DNA of 64,000 nt. It comes from Arcuatula senhousia (lineage: Eukaryota; Mollusca; Bivalvia; Mytilida; Mytilidae). Below are positions 34,501 through 47,022 of this stretch, one piece after another. A program made the position numbers and the translations under genes. The stretch lies in the NCBI GenBank assembly GCA_963971305.1, contig OZ020306.1:68173022-68237021 (forward strand), given 5' to 3'. The notes under the pieces are model-generated. The model made no database searches. It saw only the letters and a program-made list of their open reading frames with translations, and was not told where the DNA came from. How positions within the stretch are numbered: the first letter of the stretch is position 1; each line of letters starts with the position of its first letter.

Positions 34501-36871
34501 CATTGTGATGCAGAAAATCACAAAAACCTGACAGATGAAATGCTTACATGTCAAATTTTGTTGTCTGTTGCTGGGGAAAATTTTGTATGGGGAAGGAAAT
34601 GAATTGGTATGGTCAAAGTTGCATGGTTATCTCGCCCCGAAGAAATGATGTCCCTAATATTAATTAAATACCAAAATTGTTTCAAATATTTTGTAAATTG
34701 AACAAATAAGTCATAATTAATGGTTATGTGTATTAAAAGACAGTTTTTTATTCATTCTTTTTTGAATTTGAGAGCATTTCACCCTTATTCTCTTGATTTT
34801 TGGCATGCCTATGATACCTTTAAAATGAAATATCTTTACAAATTGACGATGAATTTGTCTAATTTTTGGTGTAATGTTGCATTTTCATAATATGGGACGC
34901 AGTCCCACATATGTAGAAACTTCCAAAAGTTAATGGTTTGGTTTTTCTTCCAAACCGGAATGCGCGCATGCGCATTATGCACGAATTTCTATGGGGCCAG
35001 AAATTCGATGCTTTTCTTTTAATCAATTTTAAAACTGACAGATCTAATAACCACAGTTTAATTTCTTTTTTAAATATACAGGAGACTACGGATGGAAAGT
35101 CAAAACTAAACTCTCTAAATATATTTTTCAAGGAAACTCGTTGTCAAAGAGATGAAATGATCACGCCAAGTTCTCGCGAGAATTGTCATTGTGAACAGGT
35201 GCGTTAGGAACAATCGTGATTAGTGATTGTTTAATAATAATTCAACCAATTTATGGCGATGTTTAAGCGGGTGTTTTAAACAATAACAATAAAAGCAACA
35301 CTGAATAGAAAAAAAGATGGTCTTACCTTAGGCTTAGCTGATCGTGGAGATTTTTTAATCAATCCTGTGCATGTGCATGTTCCAGTAGTGTTTTTTTTTC
35401 CAAAATCCTGATTGAAACGAGACGTCATTTTCTGCCAGGTTTTTATATCAATTTTCTCCACCCAATACTTCTAAAAAGATATATTGGTCTACAGAAAATC
35501 ACCCAAAACCTGGCAGAAAAAAGGTTGCTTTGTTTACTTCTGCTGGAGCGCGAAATACTCTGACCGGGAAATGGCGTCATTGATAACGTAACACCAAAAG
35601 AAGGTTATTTCGTCCCGTCAACGTCATCCTACTATTTTAGAATGTTATGTACAAATATTTGTAATTTGCACAAATAATTCGATATTTGTAATTATTAGGT
35701 TATTGATCAATGACATTTTTGACAACTATTTTCTAAAGCTGCGTCCCATTTTAGGTTGCACCTATTATCATATTACTAACAAAGTGTTAATTTTTCTTAA
35801 AAAAACGACTGATAGGTTTTTAAGAAAAATTGCTTCATTTTGTCTCACCAGCTGTTCCTTTGTGTTCCATTTTTTTCAAAAATATAACATAATTTATATT
35901 GTATTGGTAATTACAAATGAAAAACCATTAACAAATCGTTGAATTTATATTGCCTCACCCAATAATTTTTCATGTTCGCCAAATATTGATTATTCTAAGA
36001 CCTATTTTTGAAATTAAACCCCTCATTTCAAATAAGGGCATTTAGGTCCGCAAAGGTCTTTAATGGTCATATATATAAAACTTTACAGTGCCCTTGCAGA
36101 GAAACTAGACGGTGAAATCTCTTGAAACTTGTTTATTTTATGCATCTGTACTGGTAAATAACAGCATATAATTTTTTGAAAAAATGACTGTTGGGAACAT
36201 TTTGGGGTTACCCAGGCCTACTACCTTAAGTCAATGTACTATGGGTGTGCGGCAAAATAGGGTAAGTTTTTTCAAGCTCTTGGATGTAGAGCGGACTATA
36301 AATTCGGGGTTACAAATAAGTAAAAATAAATAAAGTAAGAATAACAAAAAATGCATGAATTACCGTAGTTCTGCTGTCAGTCAGGCCAATCTAATTAAAT
36401 TTCCTCTAATTAGTATACAGTAAAATGTATAAATAAAATGTATAACAGGGTTCGTTTTTATGCAAATGTCTTGATTACAACAGGGTTCGGATCTCATAGG
36501 GCCAAAGGCATATGTATACACTAATTTTTTTGGGTAATAGCCCCCCTCCTCGGATTAAACCTTGACTAATTCAAAAGATCAAGGCGTTATTTAATTGCTT
36601 TGATGTCATTGATATGACGTTTTGCGATGTAATGCATATTGTTTTAGAATTTTAATAGCTAAATATTCCGTCAGTACTCCATTGCTTCTTAAGATTATTT
36701 TAGGTTTTTATGCTAGTTAAATCAATATATTGAATATTCTACAAAAGCCGAAAATTTACCATGATTGATTAGAATCAAATTTTTTGTAAATGTATGGAAG
36801 AAAATAATAGCCAAGTTTCATGATATTGCATGAGTACAGGTTAATTTAGATCAAGATCAATCTGAATGCTT

Positions 36872-37219
36872 AAAACCTGCGATAGATATTACCATAAAAT
36901 ATAACGTTTAGGTAATATGTTTATAATTTGAAAACTTGTGTTATTTTTCAATGGACGAGAAAGAAATTTTTGATCAGGTAGGTCTCCAAGGAAGCAGAAG
37001 TACCAATGGGGTATCCGAATGTCCAAAGTCCGAAAGGGCAGAGACAAAACCTGCGATAGATATTACCATAAAATATAACGTTTAGGTAATATGTTTATAA
37101 TTTGAAAACTTGTGTTATTTTTCAATGGACGAGAAAGAAATTTTTGATCAGGTAGGTCTCCAAGGAAGCAGAAGTACCAATGGGGTATCCGAATGTCCAA
37201 AGTCCGAAAGGGCAGAGAC
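36872..37219. repeat. 174-bp tandem duplication at a retroelement 3' end
   Basis: 36872-37045 is repeated immediately at 37046-37219 with no difference I can see. The unit covers the last 30 or so bases of the Naiad tail (AAAGTCCGAAAGGGCAGAGA) and adjoining flank. Confidence 0.9.
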
Positions 37220-37700
37220 AAAACCAGTAAACACCAACAAGGCCGGGACAAAAACAGACAACATATAAAACATGGAAACACAAAATAACTAAATAACTGA
37301 ATATCAATCAACAACGCGAACTCAAGTCGAAGCAAGAGTGAACTCAGGTGCTCCGGAAGAGTAAGCAGTTCCTGTTTACTATAGCACACCCGTCGTGTTG
37401 CCAATAGTCAATTCAGCGTGTCAAATCCGGTAAAGGAAGACAAAACAAAAGTCTATGACAAACCAACATCTGCACTCATCTGAGAGATCGAAATCCCATA
37501 TTTGTCTATAAGTGCAAAATGTCTTTCGTAATTTTTTTTTAGTAAAGACAGCAATCGAGGAGCAACATAACCCTGTGTGAGCAATTTTCTGCTAAGGGAA
37601 TCGATGTAATTCCCGCACGCTCTAGAGTAACGAATCAATTGAGATACGTAAACTCCATAAGCTGGAGCGGACGGAATGTTGCTACACAAGAAGGGAATTG
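37220..37700 (-). pseudogene. Penelope/Naiad-like RT C-terminus and 3' tail
   Basis: The minus-strand frame (37689-37453) reads CSNIPSAPAYGVYVSQLIRY, then SRKLLTQGYVAPRLLSLLKK, then KYGISISQMSADVGLS. This is the conserved end of the Penelope-like protein, 5'-truncated just upstream. The 3' tail continues to about 37020. It lies antisense in intron 6 of the M28 gene, about 270 bp before exon 7. Confidence 0.8.
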
Positions 37701-37835
37701 GAGAATTTAATTTATGAATTTATTTGAAATTATTTGTCTTCTATCATATGCATGATTTTTTATTGATTAAACATGTAAGTGAAATTAATTTATAAGAAAT
37801 GACCACATTATTTTTTATTCTGTCATTTGACATTA

Positions 37836-37903
37836 AAAAATGTGGCACACACTTTTGTGTAACCTGTGAAGCAGGTTAAATACACAGTGTGTACCACATT
37901 TTT
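37836..37903. repeat. imperfect hairpin close to exon 7
   Basis: AAAAATGTGGCACACACTT and the inverted partner ending in GTGTACCACATTTTT form arms of about 30 bp around a TGAAG loop flanked by ACCTG/CAGGT. It ends about 60 bp before the exon-7 acceptor. It may be a tiny MITE or a structured intron element. Confidence 0.6.
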
Positions 37904-37965
37904 GAATGTTATTTCTTCATAGACGGAAAAATATTGTGGTTATTCCTTTAATGGCGTAATTTCAG

Positions 37966-38106
37966 CCGATTTCCGCGGCGACATGATGGAATGCTACCAC
38001 AGTCCTTGCGACAACTTGGACATCATGCTCACTGATGAAAACATGGAATTTCTCGGCAAAACAGCTGATGCTCTCTATCTAACTATCGGTTCCATCGCAG
38101 AAACGG
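37966..38106 (+). CDS. M28-family metallopeptidase, exon 7 (last zinc-ligand His)
   Basis: 141 bp between AATTTCAG|CC and CGG|GTAAGA, phase 1 at both ends. Encodes ADFRGDMMECYHSPCDNLDI, then NMEFLGKTADALYLTIGSIA. The YHS.CDN motif carries the final zinc-binding histidine (about H323), matching the YH.p.DT pattern of M28. The two cysteines around it may form a disulfide. Confidence 0.9.
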
Positions 38107-38682
38107 GTAAGATATAATTCCGTGAATGACAATGTGACCTGACAGTAAAAAAGAAAGTTACAAATATTATAATTAAAACATTTCAAATTTAAATAACATG
38201 AAGATATGTAAAAACAAATGAAAAAAAGAGAAACAAATAGCTGGCAAACTAGAGAGACATTTAATCTCATTTCGACATCAAGAATAGATAGATATGTCGG
38301 TGCATATAGACAAATCTACGAAGTTAATGAGGATACCAGAAATGCCACCCTTAATTTAAGCAATAAATCTTCATACATAAGTAACAAACAATATATAGAC
38401 CGAAAACATTACATACATGATTGAAAAACATAATAAAACGAATCCCTATAAATTAAGTCTTTACTTGCTTTTAAAACAGCATAGTTAATTGCGGGTCAGC
38501 GTATGCATTGACTTTGGAAGCAAAATCATACGCAATTTAATCCTTCATTTGATTGCAAATTAAACGCCATTTATGACAGTTGCAAAATTAAAATACATAA
38601 CCTTTCAAAAGTTTAACCATAGTTACAAATTTATTCTGACAACATGAAAACACAAGTCTGTTTAATATTACCTTTTTTTCAG

Positions 38683-38795
38683 ACGTCTCAAATTCCGATA
38701 CCCCCGGATCCGGTGCCACAATTGACAGAGTATTCTTCCCTGTTTGTTTCCTCTCAATTTTTATGCTGTTCCAAATGCTAGTTTGTTTTATCTGA
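38683..38795 (+). CDS. M28-family metallopeptidase, exon 8 (hydrophobic C-terminus, stop)
   Basis: The acceptor is TTTTTTTCAG|AC, phase 1, with TGA at 38793-38795. It encodes ETDVSNSDTPGSGATIDRV across the junction, then about 20 hydrophobic residues running to the last codon (FFPVCFLSIF...). A small-residue stretch followed by a C-terminal hydrophobic tail with no charged residues after it resembles a GPI-attachment signal; a tail anchor is the alternative. A possible AATAAA lies at 39323-39328. The full chain is about 395 residues. Confidence 0.8.
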
Positions 38796-40490
38796 CTCTG
38801 AATTTAATGGACTTTTGTAAATTATTGCCTTTTTGATGTTTCAGTAGTTATTTTACATGTGTACAAATACACTCCAAGGAGCACGCGAATCGAGCCCGGT
38901 AATTTTTACTAACACTTTTTATAGGCGACTATAGTCTAAAGATTTTTACTAACATGTTAAGGATTTTTCATAACCCTAATTTTATGTCGTATTGAAAGCC
39001 GTAGTGGATCTCCGCATTAAAAAATTATTTACAATTGGTGTCAATGGGGAAATGTTTAAGTTCCCTGAGTTTGACAATTCAATAATTTGACGAACGTACA
39101 ATTTATATTTCGAACAAGCGCAGCCTTAATGATTTTTAAGAAAAGTTATTTCATTCAATTTGCTTTGATAAGTATAAAGTTAATGAAGTTGATTATAAGA
39201 GAAATCTTTTGCGGAGTTAGTAAAAATTACCTGGTTCTAGGAGTGAAAAACATTTTATCAATAACCAAAACTTTGTAAATGCATAATCCGAACGTGATCA
39301 AACTGTATTCATACTCAGTTCAAATAAAATCTAGAATGAGGACGGACTTGAATTCTAGTAAATTATATCGACTTTAAAAAAGATCGACCCACTACTCTAT
39401 AATGTAGGGGGTAGATTTTTTTAAGTCGATATACCGGGTAAATGACCAGAATTCAGGCTCCTTTGCACTATATAGCGAGCGTCGCAGATGCTAGCCTTAC
39501 GGCATTGTGCATGTTTTGAGATGTGCCAGAAATAAACTGACGAGAAAACCGGAACACGTTTACTTATACGGAGCAACACATTTAACAGGCACGGAACAAG
39601 TAAAACAATCAACTTTCTGGGCTTATTAAAAATACATCATAATATGTTCTGCAAAAATAAAAAAATAGAAATGCAAAACCAGTGATAAAACACTCATTCA
39701 TCCATTTGTTTATTTTTACACAAAGATTTTTATTTAATTAAATAATACGTCTAATTAGCAGTTGAACTTTTTATAGATAAACAAGTATACATGTCATACA
39801 TTGAGATATCTTTATTGACCGAAAAAGTTTTCAACTTGCATTTCGCGATACGTTACAATCAATGAAAGCTGGAAGTTTACATTTTGGGGAGTTATTTCGT
39901 TGTGAAGACGTTCCTGTGGATTTAATTTCCAGAAAAAAAAACATACAAAACTTGGTTTACTAGTAGTTAAGGGACATACAAAAGGATGTATAAACTTATT
40001 TTTGTCTGGTATCCCTTTTCAATACGTTCATTAAGAAAATACCACACCTACATGAACACGATGTTTTTTTCGGCTCACCGTTCTATTGTGTTCCACCCGG
40101 CTCTATGTGTCCGAATACCTGTCGTGTCTCATGTAGTTGCTTAGAAAACTGCGACGGAAGCTTTGTTACGGACGAACGGACGAACAAGGGTAAAACAGTA
40201 TACCCCCTTTTTTCGAAGCAGAGGTATAAAAAATCCTAAACATTTGCTTAAGGTTCCACTAAAGTCACCATCTGGTACATGCATTTCCTATGTAAAATTA
40301 AAAGAATTAGGCAGGAAATCTAAAAACAGCTTTTGCTTAAAAAATTGTTTCAATTGATTCCTTCCTGTTACATCTAGTACAAGCTAGATGTATTTTGTTA
40401 TTTTTTTTTTATTTAAATAAGATTAGATTGAAAAATTCTGAGGCCAAGTTAGGGTGCGTTTGACTCAGTTTGTGAAATTTTGTCACAAAA
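38796..40490. other. 3' flank, mostly unrecognised
   Basis: This contains a small foldback (39340-39462) and, at 40168-40190, an ACGGACGAACGGACG stretch like those ending other repeats here. No further exon is supported. Confidence 0.45.
39340..39462. repeat. short foldback element
   Basis: GAATTCTAGTAAATT...ATATCGACTTTAAAAAAGATC pairs with the inverted complement ending in GAATTC at 39462, around ACTACTCTATAATGTAG. The arms are about 50 bp with gaps. It is probably a tiny MITE. Confidence 0.55.
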
Positions 40491-40499
40491 ATCAGTATT

Positions 40500-41075
40500 G
40501 TGTTAACCTCTTTACAATACTTTCTTAGTAATAATTTGGTTTCCCAGTTTGGTATTTTGGGTTTTATTGTTCTATGCTCCTCATAACAATATACTGTTTG
40601 GCTTTTTCAATAATTTTGGTAGAGCGCCTCTGATGAGTCTTGAATCGACGAAACGCGCGTCAGGCGTAGCATAATGTATTGTCTGGAACTTTGTTGTCAT
40701 TTTTATTTCGAACATCCATGAAGGTTGGCACTGCTGGTGGAGTTTTAATTCCCCGAAGTTAGCCCGCTCCGGCACCAACACTTTTGTGTTGGAAAACACA
40801 TCAAAGCTTTAAATTATCCGTTTAAATTTCAAAATTGTCTAAACCCTAAGGTTCTTTGTATCCCAGACATACAGGTTGATCATTTTACTAATAATTTGGT
40901 TCCCCAGTTTGGTATTTTGGGTTTTATTGTTCTATGCTCTTCATACTGTTTGGAATTTTAAAAGTTTTGGTAGAGCGCCTCTGATGAGTCTTGAATAGAA
41001 GAAACGCGCGTCAGGCGTAGCAAAATTAATTGTCTGGAACTTTGTTGTCATTTTTATTTCAATGAAATTTTCAAC
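40500..41075 (-). repeat. GACGCGCGTTTCGTC-type repeat, two reverse units
   Basis: GACGAAACGCGCGTCAGGCG occurs at about 40649 and GAAGAAACGCGCGTCAGGCG at about 40999, the reverse complement of the 27251-27972 repeat, with the same flanking lines (GAGCGCCTCTGATGAGTC, AACTTTGTTGTCATTTTTAT). Confidence 0.75.
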
Positions 41076-41079
41076 AAAA

Positions 41080-42990
41080 TATCACTAGCTTGCACTAGAT
41101 AAAAAAAGCTAAAAACTCGTTTTTAAAGTCGATATGTTATATATTGTTTCTAGTTCTTTTTAAATTTACATAGGAAATGCATGTCCTAGATTTTGACTTA
41201 AATATTTCAGTCAGTAGAGTGTGACAGCATGAGCATACATATGAAATTACATATTTATTTTATTAAAGCACACAGAAAACCGCATTGGTTATAGCTTTAC
41301 AGAACATAAAACATATACATGAATATAAAACCAAACAAAACAACATAAATCATGGAGGTATCTAAATTTTACAATTGTACATCTAAAATATTTATGACGG
41401 GTCTCCTTCTCTCATAAAAAAACCCTTAACATTGTTAAATCCTTATAAAATCTCAGTTATCAGCATAGATAACATCTCTTAAAATTTATATGTACTGTAG
41501 TCAGAAAGAGACAAAAGAATAAATAAGATAGAACCTGATTCGAGATGTTTACATAACAACTATGGGCATCAAAAAGTATAAAATATCCACTTTCAAAATA
41601 AAATATGATATAGAATATGTAATATAAAATTAAATAACACCGAATTTGCATTGTATTGTTAAACATGGAACGGGAAAAGTTTCTTATGTTAAGGGATATT
41701 ATGGGGTTTGATTTCCTTTCTAACACAAATAACATTATGCTTAAAGACATAGAACCTATCAATTTCCCCTTTTTTCACATTGAATAAAAAGAACATATAT
41801 CAAAAGAATAAATTCTAAAACTTATCTTTACTGACATAAAAACTCAAATTTTTGCAGCTTTATATACATTTATCTTATTTTAATTCTTCGTGTTGTCCAG
41901 CATAAATATTTACTTTTGGTAAACCGTTATTCACATGACCTTTACTGGGTACTGATAAACTGTGAAACGAAATGAAATCAAAACAAGACGAAAACAAAAC
42001 GAAATTGGTAAATTAAGAAAACGACTGGTGTCGAGTAAAATCAATTCAGTTTTCTTTTTTTTTTTTCAGGTTTCGCTAGATTTCGTTTCCTATCTTTATA
42101 GATTTCGGTTGCTTAATTTACTATTTTCGTTTCCTTCTTTATCGATTTTAATGTCGTTCCGTTTGGGTTTGCTCAGTTTATCGGCACGCAAGTGTTTACA
42201 TTTTATAATTAGTTATTCCTCCTTTTTGACACTGCGTATTTTTATGCAGTTTTCTCTCGAAAAGAATACTTTCTGGTAGTTTTTTTTGAAAACTAATAGT
42301 GTCTTCAAAGGTTTTACACTGTATTCCTCAAATAGTGTGAATTTCATTTTTTTTAAATTGCGAAAATGATAGGTTCTATGTCTTCAATTCTAATGGCCTC
42401 CCTTTATTAGCATAGCAACGTTTTAGATTTGCTTGTAACAAAAAAAACCCCATCATTCTCCGATTTCCTTAAAATTTCGACAACACGAAAAGCACAGGAA
42501 TGGTCGTCATCTGTCAAAGTATGTAATTCGTCGCTGTTATGGTATGAGCATCTGCTGTATGCCTCCCAATCAGGATAATTAAAAGTTACATTGCATTTCT
42601 TAGACCTTGCAATGTAATCATTATAAATTATTTTACATATTACACACTAGTGTTGCTTTATACCCATAAAAGAAGTTGAGAATGGTGCATTGTTTTTGAC
42701 TGGTCCGTCAGTTTGTTTACCCGAGGGATCAAATTATTTCCATAACTGATTATTCATAAACTATTGACCTAAGTCTTTCAATATTTGGAATTTATCGTAT
42801 GGTTGAATACGTTTTCTGCTCTATATATCGTCTACAGGTCTAAGGCTTTTTTTCCGTTGCTTTCAGAATATAGCCTCTGTATCATTTTGTGTTGTACTGT
42901 TTTTCAGTTTCCATGAGCTTCAGCCGCCCTCGGACACCCTGGTATGCAGAATGAACATTTGAAGTGTGTACATCCTAGGCACCGTTGTCC
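41080..42990. other. AT-rich sequence, nothing firm
   Basis: 41960-42200 shows loosely mirrored AAACGAAAT and ATTTCGTTT runs around a T-tract, a possible diverged foldback. No gene is supported. Confidence 0.4.
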
Positions 42991-43014
42991 CGCTTGGCAA
43001 ATAGAATTATATAT

Positions 43015-43516
43015 ATATATATGTTGTGTACAAGTTGCAACTTTGTACATGTTGCAACATGTACAGATAAATTGTACAAGTTCAGAAAAATATTGGCTGC
43101 CTTCTACATTATTAGACACAACTTATTTTTTGCAATCATAAATGAGAGTGGAATATAAAAGTAAAAGTGTATCATGAAATTCACAATCAAGTCTATAAAA
43201 TACAACAAGTTTATAGAGCTTCCATTGCATAATGATGACACTATAAGTTCACAAACTTTGATGTCTTGATTGCAACAACAACACTTTAAATGCTCTTTTT
43301 GGCACTTCACTAATACTATATATTAAATATTTAGGTTAATATTTCTTAAAATTGGCATGCAGAATTTGACCAAAAAGTGAAAATTCTCATATGTCTTCTT
43401 TGGGATTACATGTACCTGATAAAAGACAACCATGTCATATTTTGTCTCAACTTGTACAATTTATCTGTACATGTTGCAACATGTACAATATTGCAACTTG
43501 TACACAACATATATAT
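43015..43516. mobile_element. 502-bp inverted-repeat element with palindromes in both arms
   Basis: Arms 43015-43080 and 43451-43516 are reverse complements over 66 bp with a couple of mismatches (both with GTTGTGTACAAGTTGCAA and AGATAAATTGTACAAG). Each arm contains a perfect 22-nt palindrome (43044-43065 and 43466-43487). The interior of about 370 bp has no ORF of note. It fits a non-autonomous TIR element. Confidence 0.75.
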
Positions 43517-43519
43517 TTT

Positions 43520-44769
43520 AAAAACCTCCCCACCCCACTGGTAGATCCAGAAATGTCTAAAAGACGGCGTTGGTCAATCTTTACAGATTTCTTACATTTC
43601 AAACTGCATTCTTGACATGTTTTGTAGTTCATATAATGATTTTTTTAAATGAACTATGAAATCTAAATATCATGATTAGCTTTCAGGAAGTCACAAGAAT
43701 GGATGATTTTGAATCATTTACCCAAGAGCTTTTGAGGCCTTCAGCGATCCCCATGTGTGTTTAGTATGCTAGTTAATTCGCAGGATCCCTTACCAAATCA
43801 AAAGGCTTGATTTTCTATGATCCCTTTTTGGCTTTAACTTGTCCTTTTTCTTTGTCTAATTTCAACGCATGACTTGCTGTTTCAGGGAAATTAACTTTTG
43901 AAAACTTTGAAGCCAAAAGGTGAACCTAAAAGGAAACCATGTGATAGGTCCCCTTACGTTACAAGGTTACCAGGACAATTACAAATGAATATTGCTTTCA
44001 CTTCTAGTCTTGATAAGTTTTAGAATAAGATTTCACATATTGAAAAAAAGTATATTTATAACAGAAACAAATTTTGGATTTTGGATATCCAGCTATTTGA
44101 TTTTGTCTGTTGTCCATTTAAGTTAATATTGCTATATACTGAATGTCTATTTTGGAGGATTCTGGTTTCTAATTATTTTCATTTTTTTACTTTTGTGCTT
44201 TCCATGGTTCCTTATACCATTTGTCGTATAAATATATGTATGTTTTGAATATGCATGAATTCAAAATCAAAATACAATAGTCCAATGTACATTTCATCTC
44301 CTACCAAGAGTTTGTCTGTTTGACTTATTCCACATATCGCATTTGTCTTTAAAATATTTGAATGTTACTCACAATGAGAATAAATTAGTCCAAGACCTAA
44401 TAATTATGCCAATTCACACAATTGATAAAAGACCTGTAAACTTACGAATAGAAAAACAAATGTAAAAAAAATATGATTTTGCTTTGGGTAGAAAAAAAAA
44501 TTGTAACTTTGATTTGGTCAGAAAAAAAAGATATCAGGACACAAAATCACAGGCCCCCTCACCGTATGGAAATGGGTCGTGCCTTACCATTATTTTTTAA
44601 TTTCAACATGTTAGTCCCGTTTTAAGAGTTCCGGTTATTCCTTAGAGATAATAAAATCCTTATTTCTCACAATATTATTATTCTACGAATTAAACATCCC
44701 AACTAATAAAAAAGAATAATAACTTGTCCATTCACTTGTACCCGAACTTGAAAATAAACATGACCTACA
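43520..44769. other. AT-rich sequence, nothing recognised
   Basis: No supported exon, RNA or repeat class. Confidence 0.4.
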
Positions 44770-44945
44770 TTTTATTAATCAAAATAAAAATGACAACAAA
44801 GTTCAAGACAATAAATTCTGCTACGCCTGACGCGCTTTTCGTTTATTCAAGACTCATCAGAGGCGCTCTACCAAAAATATTGAAAATGCCAAACATTATA
44901 TAATTATGAAGAGCATTATAAAGACAATAAAACCAAAAATACAAA
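44770..44945 (+). repeat. GACGCGCGTTTCGTC-type repeat, partial unit
   Basis: AAAATGACAACAAAGTTCAAG, then GCTACGCCTGACGCGCTTTT, then AGACTCATCAGAGGCGCTCT parallels the units at 27251-27972 and stops after the ATTATGAAGAGCAT line. Confidence 0.7.
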
Positions 44946-45186
44946 AGTTGGTAATTTCAGCTCAGTGCTTCACTTAAAAATGATGTGTATTTCAACTCAT
45001 TCAAACATACAAAATATTTACAGGGGATATAATATTTTGTCACCACCTTTCTGACTGACCTTTCTGCATATCAATTATCAATGGTGAAGCTAAACTGCTT
45101 CATGTTATACAGACAAATGATAAAAATCTACACCAAGCACAGCATGTTTAGCCCTGTACCTTGGACACCAAATAATTATAATCAAT

Positions 45187-45300
45187 TAAAAAAAAACACA
45201 CAAAAACACCAACAAAAACATCAACCAAAAAAAAAAACAAACAAACAAAAACAAAAAAAACGAACAAAAAACAAAAAAAAAAACAAAAAAAAAGTACAAA
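45187..45300. repeat. A/C-rich low-complexity tract
   Basis: Runs of AAAAACA, CAAACAAACAAAA and long A-tracts. The lysine-rich frame through it is a composition artefact. Confidence 0.85.
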
Positions 45301-45639
45301 TAAACAATGAAAACCCTAAATCTCAAGTTTTATTATCAGGGACACTCGAGGAAAAACACAAGCGAATACAAAAACGGAATATGAAGATCAAAGTTTAAAA
45401 TCAAAATTAAAAGGTATGGCGAATAGGTTGCCAAATTTAAATATAAAATATATACAATAGTTAGACTCGAAGAAGATATTTTCTTACAATTTAAATACTT
45501 TAGAAATGACCAAATTTTAAGAAGTAAAGGGGTTATCAAACATCATTATACTGAAAAAACAAACACAATATCAGTAGACAAAAAATCATCAAAAGGAAAT
45601 AAACCACACACCAAAAAAAAAAACACTCATAAGAACTAA

Positions 45640-46150
45640 ACCGCATTTAGCAAAGTGAACTCGTGTCTAACGAGAATGAGCTCAGGTGTTCCGGAAGAGT
45701 AAGCAGTTCCTGCTTGCTATTGCACACCCATCACGTTGCCAAAAATCAATTTAGTGTTGGTCAAGTCCGTACAGGATGACATTACCAAACTCTATGTCAA
45801 ACCAACATCTGTGCTCATCTGAGAGATAGAAATCCCGTTTTTGTCTACAAGCACATGGATGTCTCCCGTAAAATTTCTTGAGTGATGACAATAACCTGGG
45901 AGTAACGTTCCTCTGTGTTAACAAATTGCTTGTCATGCAGCCGTGTAGCTCCACTAAGGAAGTCGTTATACTCCCCAAATGCTCTGGAATAACGAATCAA
46001 TCGTGATACATAAACTCCATATGCTGGAGCGGCCGGAATGTTGCTACACACAAAGGGAAAGTTCACTATTGGAAAGTTATGGTAATCACGTTTGTCATAG
46101 AGCTTTGTACAAAGCCTCCCTAGTGTGTCAATTTCGAGAAATAAATCCAA
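45640..46150 (-). pseudogene. Penelope/Naiad-like RT C-terminus and 3' tail
   Basis: The minus-strand frame from 46150 reads LFLEIDTLGRLCTKLYDKRD, then NFPIVNFPFVCSNIPAAPA, then YGVYVSRLIRYSRAFGEY. A frameshift follows, and the end (QRNVTPRLLSSLKKFYGRH) is in another frame. The 3' tail continues to about 45640 with the CTTCCGGAACACCTGAGCTC line in reverse. Confidence 0.75.
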
Positions 46151-47022
46151 ATATCTAAATTCTTATACCAATGGCTCTAATGCAAAAATTCTTCAGAAAC
46201 GTCGAAGAGTCAAGTAAATTGTATAATGAAGGTGAGTTTATGTGAGTTTTCATAGAATTTCTTTATTTTGATATATTTTTTGTAGTTTGATAAGCTGCAT
46301 CGGGAAATGGAATGAAAAAAGCGGGGTCACCGTGTAATTTTTTTCTGTAGAAGCTATCAAATGGCCCTATCTTCGTACAAATGGCCCTTTTTGGCCATTC
46401 ATAGATCCTTCAAATGATGATTACGGGCATAAAGACTTCGGTTCTCTAACACTAAATTTGGGTTATATTCAATCAAGACATACCAGTGAACAAGTTTTTG
46501 CAGTTAACAGATTTAAAAGGTAGTTTTTTATTTACAGATTTGTCATCAATTTTACTATTTGTTTCCTTTAGTTTTGAGCCAAAACAAACGAATATTGAGT
46601 AATAATAAAAAATCTACTCCATAGAATTTTTCCAAAAACTAATATTTTCAAGCAATCAATATAAGGATCATTTTAAAAGAAAGAAAAAGGGGTCACCGGG
46701 TTCGTTTAAGCTCTATAAAGGGTTGTGTGTGCCCTGCACCCCAAAACCCAAAATTTCCAAAATCTTTATTTTGTATTCAAATGTATAGATAATATTTTCA
46801 TGTAGATTGTTTCTTAGATTGTCTTTAATGAACTATAAGTTGAGATCAGTTAGAGACGGACCATTTAACTTGAAGGGGGTGGGGGCTTGGTTTTTTGTTT
46901 TGATCAGAAAATTTTATTCCGCGCAGAGCGCGGACAGAATATTTATTTTTCGAAGGCGTCGCGACAGAATATTTTTTTTCATTATCAGCATAATTTTTTA
47001 TAGCAGAAATCCTTCTTCAGAA
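46151..47022. other. no feature recognised
   Basis: AT-rich sequence with GGGGTCACCGTGTAA-like lines near 46324 and 46689. No gene is supported. Confidence 0.4.

Larger units (their letters stand above)
30238..37965. other. intron 6 of the M28 gene, repeat-rich
   Basis: The 7.7-kb intron holds an inverted pair (31300-31400 and 34420-34500), an 813-bp TIR element (33080-33892), a 174-bp tandem duplication (36872-37219), a Naiad tail (37020-37700) and a hairpin (37836-37903). The remainder (30240-31290, 31410-33070, 34510-36870) shows no gene. Open frames such as 34938-35207 have no motif. Confidence 0.6.

Noticed and set aside
45081..45398. Lysine-rich 105-codon frame
   Set aside because: It runs over an A/C low-complexity tract; the composition explains it.
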